The position numbers and the translations under genes are program-made. Below the pieces are notes generated by a model. It was given only the letters and a program-made list of their open reading frames with translations, was not told where the DNA came from and did not search any database. From the NCBI RefSeq assembly GCF_022968825.1, contig NZ_JALHKS010000007.1, positions 1-64,000 on the forward strand: a stretch of 64,000 nucleotides of DNA, read 5' to 3'. This document shows, piece by piece, positions 1-6,945 of this stretch. The stretch's first letter is position 1. Each line of letters begins with the position of its first letter. The DNA comes from Chryseobacterium salipaludis. Lineage in GTDB: Bacteria; Bacteroidota; Bacteroidia; Flavobacteriales; Weeksellaceae.

Positions 1-8
1 ATCCTGGG

Positions 9-1127
9 ATGCTTGAAAATATAAAGAAGAACAAGCCACCGTTTAATCCTGCAAAACCTGTCAATATTTGGGACTGGAAACCAAGTTACGACCCATTTGC
101 GATCCCTGTAGCAGACTACGCTAAGATAGGAAGTTATGTGATTCTTTGGGATGGTTTTGACAATAATGATATATATGACAGCACCCATTTTAATAAGAGA
201 ACTTTAAAAGCTATTATTACCGCCGAAAAGAACGGAATAAAAAAAACAAAAGAGGTTGAATTCAGAACTTCATACAAAGAAGTTGATTGGGTAGACGTAA
301 GAATTGATAAGAAAAATAAACGTATAGATGCTTCATTGCGGGTGAACCTGAAAGATGGCGGAGCTGAAGGGTTAAAATGTACGACAAGAGATATAGATCC
401 CGATCCAAAATTTAGAGAACCGGTAACACAATGTCCGTGGGATAAAATACCAAAAACCAAATTAATTTCAGGAAAACCACCGATAAAAACTAGGACAAGA
501 AGTTTTGCAGATTTGGAGAAACTGGCAATTGATGGGCTTAACTACCATTGGGGAAGAAATAAAAATCATATAGCGGCTAAAGACGTCAAAATTGTAGACG
601 AATCATATGAAGTGTTTTTAAATGCAATAAATACTGAAAATAAGACGATGGATGATATAAGTTTGGTTTACAATACTAATGGAGATTGGATGAGATCGGG
701 AAATCCTGGTTCAACAACAGGACATCCTATATCTTGGATTGGAAACTTAGTATCTCGAGAAGCTATTTGTTATAATGTAGGATATATAAAATACTCTAAT
801 GGATGGGGATATTCATATGAAACCAGAGAGGATTTAGATTTTAAAGATACTGCGGCTCATGAAATAGGGCATGAAATATTAAAATCCTATGGTGGAGTTG
901 AATATTCTTACGGTCATAAGGGAAGTTCAGAAGTTTATTCTTTTGATCAACACACTAAAGATAATGCGTCAGAATTTCCAATAAGTGGTGAAATTGATTT
1001 GATGCCATATTACAGGGATAATATTTTAGGAAATGAACATAAGCAGCCTAATTACTTTCTTAGACGGGTGGCAGCGGAAAAAGATGTTTTAAGTTTATTA
1101 TGGTTAACAAAAATCAATATATTATGA
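9..1127 (+). CDS. Zinc metalloprotease effector-like protein, possibly 5'-partial
   Basis: The C-terminal half carries a zinc-protease signature: HEIGH at about residues 284-288 and a further His in SYGHKG at about 303, a plausible third ligand. The N-terminal ~150 residues are a predicted beta-rich domain without recognisable motifs, followed by a linker (PPIKTRTRSF, from about residue 158). The frame stays open to the window edge (Pro-Gly before this Met), so the protein may start further upstream. The stop overlaps the start of a lipoprotein gene by four bases (ATGA), so the two are probably translationally coupled. A second copy of only the protease part lies 350 bp downstream, an arrangement known from polymorphic toxin loci. 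Metalloprotease is well supported by the motif; a toxin/effector role is inference. Confidence 0.6.
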   Translation: MLENIKKNKPPFNPAKPVNIWDWKPSYDPFAIPVADYAKIGSYVILWDGFDNNDIYDSTHFNKRTLKAIITAEKNGIKKTKEVEFRTSYKEVDWVDVRIDKKNKRIDASLRVNLKDGGAEGLKCTTRDIDPDPKFREPVTQCPWDKIPKTKLISGKPPIKTRTRSFADLEKLAIDGLNYHWGRNKNHIAAKDVKIVDESYEVFLNAINTENKTMDDISLVYNTNGDWMRSGNPGSTTGHPISWIGNLVSREAICYNVGYIKYSNGWGYSYETREDLDFKDTAAHEIGHEILKSYGGVEYSYGHKGSSEVYSFDQHTKDNASEFPISGEIDLMPYYRDNILGNEHKQPNYFLRRVAAEKDVLSLLWLTKINIL

Positions 1128-1471
1128 GATTATTAATATTACTTTTATTAATTTCAATGGGATGTAATCAGCAGAACTATGAAGGGTATGTATATGATGC
1201 TATTGATAAAAAACCAATCTCGGGAATGCAGGTTTTGGATCTTGAGAATGGCACTAAAACAACGACAGATCAAAAAGGATATTTTAATTTGAAAAAAAAT
1301 AATGATATTTCTTCTGCGTTAACTTTTTATAAAGCACCTTATTATCAAGATACAATTTCTTCAATACAAATTCAAAATGGTGAACGACAAAAGGAACTAT
1401 TCAAAGGAGAGGATATATTTATTTTGAAAAAAAAAGCAAGAGATTCTATCATTAGAAAAAATGGTTTATAG
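1124..1471 (+). CDS. Small lipoprotein, candidate immunity partner of the metalloprotease
   Basis: The protein has 115 residues starting at the ATG that overlaps the upstream stop codon (ATGA). An in-frame ATG 24 bp earlier is possible but would put eight residues before the signal peptide. The N-terminus is a lipoprotein signal (MRLLILLLLISMGC; Cys lipidation site), followed by a carboxypeptidase-regulatory-like beta segment (YEGYVYDAIDKKPISGMQV), a fold common in Bacteroidota envelope proteins. The overlap with the metalloprotease gene suggests co-expression and perhaps protection of the cell envelope from its partner, but nothing in the sequence proves immunity. Confidence 0.55.
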   Translation: MRLLILLLLISMGCNQQNYEGYVYDAIDKKPISGMQVLDLENGTKTTTDQKGYFNLKKNNDISSALTFYKAPYYQDTISSIQIQNGERQKELFKGEDIFILKKKARDSIIRKNGL

Positions 1472-1475
1472 CTAA

Positions 1476-2243
1476 GTATCTTATTATATAAAACTTACTT
1501 CAAAAGAGGCAATTGCTTATTATAAAGAAGAACCGATAAAAAGTAGGACAAAAAGTTTTGAAGAGTTACGGAATTTAGCATTGGCTGGGATTAACCAATA
1601 TTGGTCTAGAAATAATAGCAACATTGGCAAAAGGATGAATATTAATGATGAATTATTTAAAGCATTTGTTAATGCCCTGCAAGATGAAAATGGTATGAAA
1701 GCCCCCGAGATAATTTATTTTACCAATTCCGAAAATGGTACATTTAACCGTTCTCATAATTGGGAATTGGATAGAGAGCTTTACTACAAAGTAGGGTATA
1801 CATATTATTCTGATAGTAAAAATGATAGCACTAAGGGATGGTATTGCCGCAAAACTTCGTTTGCCGATTTAGTTTTTCAAGAAACATCTGCTCACGAAAT
1901 AGGACATCAGCTATTATTTGATTTTGGAGGAAGAAATTATACTTACAGTCACAAAGGAACTTCAGGCCCTACTTGGATTCAACAAGATCCATTGCCAGGA
2001 ACAAAATATCCTCCAAGCCCAAAAGAAATTGATTTGATGAAATATGCAGAAGGAAATGAACCAATAGATTATTATGACAGGTTGGTTTTATCACAAAAAG
2101 ACTCATTGGGTATTCGGTGGCTAAGTAAAATTAAAATTTTAAGTATTTATTGTGTCTTTTATTTACTGTTATCGTGTAATTCAAAAATAAATAACGAAGT
2201 TCAAAGAGAAACTGTAGAATGTCAGTACACGACAAAAATTTAA
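1476..2243 (+). pseudogene. Truncated second metalloprotease cassette fused to a lipoprotein start, cut by IS
   Basis: This frame opens at 1476 without an ATG before the region of similarity. From about 1533 it parallels the linker and protease domain of the first gene (EPIKSRTKSF versus PPIKTRTRSF; HEIGH and HKGTS conserved), but the ~150-residue N-terminal domain is absent. Where the first gene has its ATGA stop/start overlap, this copy reads straight on (KIKILSIYCVFYLLLSC) into what looks like a lipoprotein signal peptide, so protease and lipoprotein frames are fused. The fused frame ends a few codons into the IS at 2224. It is most likely an orphan toxin-domain cassette whose partner was destroyed; expression from the TTG at 1581 or an internal ATG cannot be excluded. 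Confidence 0.6.
2224..2238. repeat. IS left inverted repeat
   Basis: AGTACACGACAAAAA, an exact reverse complement of the 15 bases at 3414-3428. It lies within the 3' end of the fused effector frame. Confidence 0.8.
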
Positions 2244-2327
2244 TTCCTTAAAAACTAGCAAATTAAGGATGTATTAATTTGCTAAAAGAGTTGATTTTCA
2301 GTTTATTAAAGTATTATTTCCTACGTA

Positions 2328-3431
2328 ATGCTTATAAAAAAGAAAACCAGCTCAGGTCATGAAGATACAGAATTGCTAGAAGTATTTAAAGGTCATTTTA
2401 CAGGAGTTCTCAACTTAGCCAGGATCCGTCTTATCTGTTTATTTATAAGCGCTCTGTGCAAAGTTCGGTCTGTGAATTTTTCAAAACTTTCCTCTGGATT
2501 TGACAATGAATCCTCATCTTCAAGTAATTACCGTAGAATTCAACGTTTTATGGCAGGAGTGGATATTCCCATGAAATGGATTTCTCAGCTTATTTTCAGC
2601 CTGCTGCCGCATCCCACATCGGTGACTTTGGTGCTTGACAGGACAAACTGGAAGTTGGGAAAAAAGGATATTAATATACTGATGTTGGGGGTAAGTTATA
2701 AAAACGTAGCTTTTCCTTTGATGTTTAAAATGTTGGATAAAAGAGGAAATTCCAACACCTCTGAACGTATACTGCTGATGAAAGATTTTATAGATTGGTT
2801 TGGAAAAGAATGCATAGATTCCCTTTTAGCTGACAGAGAGTTTGTAGGGAAAGAATGGATTGCTTTTTTAAATCAAAACAATATCCGTTATCATATCAGA
2901 ATACGTAATAACTTTAAGATCTATGATCCCAGGAGGCAGATGTATATCCCGGCCCGGCATTTATTCAATGAATTAAAATCAGGACAATTAAAACATTACC
3001 ACAAGATTTTACAGATGCAGGGAGAATACTGCTATCTCTCGGGGATGAAGACAATTAGAGACGGAAAATTGGATTTTTGTATTATAGTTTCTTTTAATAA
3101 ACCAGAAGAGGCATTACCTATTTACAGAAAGAGATGGCAGATCGAGACGCTTTTCAGAGGTTTGAAATCAAGTGGATTTCATCTTGAAGATACCCATGTA
3201 ACTCATTTAGACAGGCTGGAAAAACTAATTTTACTGGTCATGATCGCATTTGTCTGGTGTTATAAAACGGGGGACTTCCTTGACAGTCATATTAAGAAAA
3301 TCAAAATTAAAAAACATGGAAACAGAGCTGTAAGTGTATTCAGATATGGCCTGGATTATATTTCCAGACTCCTGATTACCAAAAATAAAAACCTAAATAT
3401 CAATGTTTTAGATTTTTTGTCGTGTACTTAG
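2328..3431 (+). CDS. IS4-family DDE transposase
   Basis: The protein has 367 residues. Candidate catalytic residues are D104 (LVLDRTNW), D169 (LLADREF) and E273 in the IS4 signature YRKRWQIETLFRGLK (Y-x2-R-x3-E-x6-K). The length fits compact IS4-type elements of Bacteroidota. The frame looks intact, so the element may still be active. The stop codon TAG (3429-3431) lies immediately outside the inverted repeat, so the stop seems to be supplied by flanking DNA or by an end I cannot delimit. Confidence 0.88.
   Translation: MLIKKKTSSGHEDTELLEVFKGHFTGVLNLARIRLICLFISALCKVRSVNFSKLSSGFDNESSSSSNYRRIQRFMAGVDIPMKWISQLIFSLLPHPTSVTLVLDRTNWKLGKKDINILMLGVSYKNVAFPLMFKMLDKRGNSNTSERILLMKDFIDWFGKECIDSLLADREFVGKEWIAFLNQNNIRYHIRIRNNFKIYDPRRQMYIPARHLFNELKSGQLKHYHKILQMQGEYCYLSGMKTIRDGKLDFCIIVSFNKPEEALPIYRKRWQIETLFRGLKSSGFHLEDTHVTHLDRLEKLILLVMIAFVWCYKTGDFLDSHIKKIKIKKHGNRAVSVFRYGLDYISRLLITKNKNLNINVLDFLSCT
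3414..3428. repeat. IS right inverted repeat
   Basis: TTTTTGTCGTGTACT, the reverse complement of 2224-2238. It overlaps the last codons of the transposase. Confidence 0.8.
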
Positions 3432-3564
3432 CAAATGGACAATCTTTTTTCTTTTCTAATTTCTAAATGCACAACAGGTTAAAAACATTAAGATTAAAGT
3501 GAAAGCGAAATGCTTCCCAGCCAGTCCTGAGTTTATCCCGCAACCTAAATCCAGATAAAAATAA

Positions 3565-4191
3565 ATGAAGAAGATTGATGTCAGCCAATGGAACCGCAAA
3601 GAACATTTCGAATTTTTTTCCAAAATGGCCAGCCCGTATTTCGGAATCACCACGGAAGTGGATTGCACCACAGCGTATGAAAATGCCAAGGATAACGGAC
3701 ACTCTTTTTTTGCACATTATTTCCATAAATCAATGCTGGCGGTAAATGCCGTGGCGGAAATGAAATACAGAATTGTGGACGGTGAAGTGGTCGTGTTCGA
3801 CAAAATCAACGCAGGCGCCACCGTGGGCAGGGCCGACGGAACTTTTGCTTTCGTCTTCGTTAACTTCTCGAAGGATTTTCAACAGTTTAATGCTGAATTG
3901 CAGCAGGAAATTAAAGCCGTCAAAAATTCCACCGGTCTGCGATTGAACGATGATGATATAAAGAAGGATTTAATCCGGTATTCCACGATTCCGTGGTCAT
4001 CGTTTACCGCATTGCTGCATCCCACCAATCTCGATAAAACGGAGTCGGTTCCTAAAATCACTTTTGGTAAATTCAGTGTTAGAGACGGTAGAAAATACTT
4101 GCCGATTTCCATTGAAGCACACCACGGACTGGTTGACGGCTTCCATTTGGCACAGTACCTTAGCGAATTTCAAAAGGAGCTGGATCGGTAA
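3565..4191 (+). CDS. Chloramphenicol acetyltransferase-fold protein (CatA-like)
   Basis: The 208-residue protein has the size and layout of classical type A chloramphenicol acetyltransferases, trimeric cytoplasmic enzymes that transfer acetyl from acetyl-CoA. The signature HHGLVDG is at about residues 186-192, containing the catalytic His and the structural Asp. The N-terminal MKKIDVSQWNRKEHFEFF also matches the family opening. No promoter or mobile border was recognised apart from the IS upstream. Many chromosomal Bacteroidota homologues have no demonstrated resistance role, so fold and acyltransferase chemistry are likely while the substrate is uncertain. Confidence 0.82.
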   Translation: MKKIDVSQWNRKEHFEFFSKMASPYFGITTEVDCTTAYENAKDNGHSFFAHYFHKSMLAVNAVAEMKYRIVDGEVVVFDKINAGATVGRADGTFAFVFVNFSKDFQQFNAELQQEIKAVKNSTGLRLNDDDIKKDLIRYSTIPWSSFTALLHPTNLDKTESVPKITFGKFSVRDGRKYLPISIEAHHGLVDGFHLAQYLSEFQKELDR

Positions 4192-4512
4192 TTCAGAATG
4201 ATTTTGTCGTCTTTGTACGATGTGCAGTTGGAAAATCGGAACTTTAGCAAGAAGATTTAAGATCAAAATTATACACTTATCCACGAACAAATACGCGTGC
4301 GACAGTTGTTCCAGCACGCGTAGGATTGTCAGCTTTTAGCGAAGTTTGCCTGTTCCGTAATATCATTATAAAAGGGTTTTTAGGAAAAATTTGAACGTCA
4401 TTGTATAACGTGTCAATGTTTTTGATGGTGATAAAGCGGTTGCCGGCGATATTAAATTTCTGCTCCAGACCATATCCGATTAATCAGAATCTAAATAAAA
4501 AAATAAACGTTG
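4192..4512. other. Intergenic region without a supported gene
   Basis: About 320 bp. The minus strand has an open stretch (about 4290-4485) coding 60-odd residues, for example FNIAGNRFITIKNIDTLYND, but it lacks a start codon and has a stop just upstream. It may be the remnant of a lost gene. No promoter or RNA structure was recognised. Confidence 0.3.
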
Positions 4513-5163
4513 ATGATAAAACCAAGAGTGAAGATCTGCTGTATCAGCAGTATCGAAGAAGCAAGGATGGCCATTGAACACGGTGCTGCTGCATTAGGGT
4601 TGGTCGGGCATATGCCAAGCGGGCCCGGCGTTATCGGCGATGGGCTGATCGCCGAGATTGCGAAGACGGTTCCGCCGCCTGTTGCAACTTTCCTGCTGAC
4701 CAGTGAGACGAAGCCGCAGGATATTATTTCGCATTACAAACGGGTAAATACCAATACAATCCAAATAGTGGATGCGCTGGAAAAACGCGAATACGGAATG
4801 CTGCGGAAAGAGCTGCCCAACGTAAAACTGGTGCAGGTCATCCACGTCATCGACGACCATTCTGTAAAAGAAGCCATTGAGATCTCATCGTACGTGGACG
4901 CCATCCTGCTGGACAGCGGCAATCCCAATTTATCTGTAAAGGAACTGGGCGGCACAGGGCGGACACACAACTGGGAATTGAGCAAAGAGATCAGGGAATC
5001 CGTTGCTGTTCCGCTGTTTCTGGCCGGCGGACTGAACAAGGACAATGTGCGGCAGGCGATTGACAGTGTGCAACCATTTGGGCTGGACCTTTGCAGCAGT
5101 GTGCGGACCGAGGGAAAACTTGACCCGCAAAAGCTGAAAGCATTCTTTGAAGCGATGGAGTAG
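4513..5163 (+). CDS. Solitary phosphoribosylanthranilate isomerase-like protein (TrpF family)
   Basis: A TIM-barrel of 216 residues. It starts with the beta-1 motif KICC (KICG in classical TrpF, keeping the catalytic Cys), has ILLDS (catalytic Asp of the LLDT motif), GGTGRTHNW, LAGGLN and a phosphate-binding end LDLCSSVR replacing the usual VDVSSGVE. TrpF isomerises phosphoribosylanthranilate in tryptophan synthesis. No other trp gene is nearby, and the changed phosphate-binding motif leaves room for another sugar-phosphate substrate. The ATG at 4513 is preferred over an adjacent TTG at 4510. Confidence 0.72.
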   Translation: MIKPRVKICCISSIEEARMAIEHGAAALGLVGHMPSGPGVIGDGLIAEIAKTVPPPVATFLLTSETKPQDIISHYKRVNTNTIQIVDALEKREYGMLRKELPNVKLVQVIHVIDDHSVKEAIEISSYVDAILLDSGNPNLSVKELGGTGRTHNWELSKEIRESVAVPLFLAGGLNKDNVRQAIDSVQPFGLDLCSSVRTEGKLDPQKLKAFFEAME

Positions 5164-5229
5164 TAATTGAAGCACGCGGCGGAACAGCAAGTGATAATTG
5201 GAATTTACCGTTGCTACTTAACATAATGC

Positions 5230-5495
5230 CTGATGTTTCTTCGGGTGAAGCAAGGATTCTCGGGGCAATGACAGCCTTCTATCGAGTATTATTCGGTATG
5301 GTTACACCGGAACCAGAAAAGAATCTCGTCTGTCTTCTTTAGATGGACTTTCATTACCTGCGATATCTCCAACGGAACATTCTTACGTTTTTCCCGAAAA
5401 GCAAAATTCAGTTTAGCTGATGTTCCGGCCTCAATGCTTTTCGGTTCGGTACTACGTGAAACTTTTACTTTTGCCGCGATATTCATTGGAAACAA
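5230..5495 (-). pseudogene. Decayed secreted metal-associated (YtkA/FixH-like) gene fragment
   Basis: On the minus strand the frame 5495-5289 reads PKSIEAGTSAKLNFAFREK then VPLEISQVMKVHL and WFRCNHTE. This resembles the pattern of Bacteroidota secreted proteins with an 'I.AG..A.L.F...K....PLE..HE...HL' run followed by 'HIHPE'. The stretch ends in a stop, and a similar continuation (RLSLPRESLLHPKKH) appears in another frame just downstream, so at least one frameshift separates the pieces. No signal peptide or proper start is present. The family assignment rests on pattern memory only. Confidence 0.35.
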
Positions 5496-5532
5496 GGATT
5501 AATTCCATTCCGCATTTAGGGTGATTATGCCC

Positions 5533-5540
5533 TATATTTG
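5533..5540 (+). promoter_or_regulatory. Candidate -7 promoter element TATATTTG
   Basis: TATATTTG matches the Bacteroidota TAnnTTTG element. No clear upstream box is visible at 19 bp. It is so close to the ATG at 5547 that the transcript would be nearly leaderless, or translation would begin at the ATG at 5571. Confidence 0.45.
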
Positions 5541-5546
5541 TACACC

Positions 5547-6665
5547 ATGATTCCCCTGATTCACGCTGACATGCTGCCACTGAGAAAAATCCTGCTGACC
5601 GTCTTTTGTGCTTTGCTGTGCTTCTTCGCTGTGCCGGTGAGTGCCCAGGAAAAGAAAGAATTTTCGGCGGAACTGGAAGAGGCGAACCTCAACGTTTACA
5701 GGGATGCTCAAAAAGCCGTGGCCCTGAGTACCTACGTGTATCAGCACGCAAAGAACATTGACACCAAAATTTTTGCGCTCGTTACCATGGTGAACGGTTA
5801 CACGGCACTTCAGCAAAACGGGAAGGCGTTGCAATACGCGTCCGAAACATGGAAGTTAGCGCAGCGTTCGCAAAATATTCAATACAGGATCTGGGCGCTG
5901 GGCCTTTTGGGCGAGCAATACCAGCTCTCGCACCTGAACGGCATTTCCCGGGAATATCTTGACAAGGCAGAAAACCTGATTCAGCATTCTGATCTCTCCA
6001 AAGAAGCGCAGGCCGTTTCCGGTGGCAATATTTACGCCATCAAAGGAAACGGTTATAAGAACGAGATTGATTGCGGATATGCTGTTAAGATTTACGATAT
6101 GGCCATCGCTTCCTATCAGTCGGTTCCCGACAATCCTGTGGCGCGCAACAATCTGGCGCTGGTTTTTCTGGAAAAAGGGAATTGCCTGCTGGACCTTGAT
6201 AATTTAAAACAGGCTGAGCGGAATTTTCAGAAAGCGTATCAACTCGCCACGCAAAACGGCCTTGAAGAATACCGGCACAATGCCGGGATCGGCCTGGCTA
6301 AAATTGCGTGGAAGAAAGGAAACTTCCGGAGTTCCACGGACAGCCTCGAGCGGATCTTGAGTATCATTGATACGGCGCAAAATCCTAAGATCAAAACGGA
6401 GATTTATTATTTGCTGAAAGAAAATTATCTGGCGCTGAACCTGCCGGATCAGTACCGCAAATACGAACAGAAGCACAACCGTGCGGCCGGCGAGGTGGAA
6501 AGACTTGGCATTACCCAATTTGAGAATGTGTTTCATTTTGTGAGCACACAACCGCTGCCGGTTGAAAATTCTACCCAAACTTCATCCTATTTATTTTACG
6601 GTTTGCTCCTCATCACGACCGTGATTTTTGGCCGGGAATTTTATCATCGGAAGAAGAAAGGGTAG
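5547..6665 (+). CDS. TPR-repeat membrane-anchored protein
   Basis: About 372 residues with an N-terminal signal sequence (KILLTVFCALLCFFAVPVSA), a run of TPR-like helical hairpins over most of the length, and one C-terminal transmembrane helix (YLFYGLLLITTVIFG) followed by a short basic tail. The layout equals the sensory half of the TPR-transmembrane-AraC proteins such as the one at 9098, but the cytoplasmic DNA-binding part is missing, so it may be a scaffold or a truncated sensor. The start could be the ATG at 5547 or 5571; the latter directly precedes the signal peptide. The partner is unknown. Confidence 0.65.
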   Translation: MIPLIHADMLPLRKILLTVFCALLCFFAVPVSAQEKKEFSAELEEANLNVYRDAQKAVALSTYVYQHAKNIDTKIFALVTMVNGYTALQQNGKALQYASETWKLAQRSQNIQYRIWALGLLGEQYQLSHLNGISREYLDKAENLIQHSDLSKEAQAVSGGNIYAIKGNGYKNEIDCGYAVKIYDMAIASYQSVPDNPVARNNLALVFLEKGNCLLDLDNLKQAERNFQKAYQLATQNGLEEYRHNAGIGLAKIAWKKGNFRSSTDSLERILSIIDTAQNPKIKTEIYYLLKENYLALNLPDQYRKYEQKHNRAAGEVERLGITQFENVFHFVSTQPLPVENSTQTSSYLFYGLLLITTVIFGREFYHRKKKG

Positions 6666-6690
6666 CCCAATTTTTCAAAGAATGGAATTA

Positions 6691-6740
6691 AAATCAGCCG
6701 TTCTGCTTTCGTCAATACGGCCGAAAAGCGGCTGTTTTCC
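6691..6740 (+). terminator. Hairpin terminator candidate
   Basis: CAGCCG (6695-6700) pairs with CGGCTG (6729-6734), with a further GCTTTCG/CGAAAAGC pairing inside and flanking AAAA/TTTT runs. It lies 30 bp downstream of the TPR gene. Confidence 0.5.
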
Positions 6741-6945
6741 TCGTTTGTCAATGCGGTTTTATAAAAAAGCCAAAAACATCTTGAAAGGCACCTAAGGTGT
6801 TTACTATCAACTGTTAATGAAAAATTTATTTTGACGAATTTCTGTAATTTTCGTTGTATTCAGTTGTTTACCGTTTTTTATTTCGCGTTCTATTCGCTTG
6901 TTTTGCTACTCTAAATTTTTTCAATCATAAAAAAGCTTTTCAAAA

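Larger units (their letters stand above)
2224..3428. mobile_element. IS4-family insertion sequence
   Basis: About 1.2 kb bounded by 15-bp perfect inverted repeats (AGTACACGACAAAAA on the left, its complement on the right) and carrying one transposase gene. No target-site duplication is visible at the ends I can define (left flank GAATGTC, right flank TAGCAAATGG), so the flanks may have recombined. The left end lies inside the fused metalloprotease/lipoprotein frame. Confidence 0.8.

Noticed and set aside
3565-4191. Acquired chloramphenicol-resistance gene
   Set aside because: The fold and HHGLVDG motif are clear, but the gene lies in chromosomal context and many such homologues have no shown resistance activity; resistance is not claimed.
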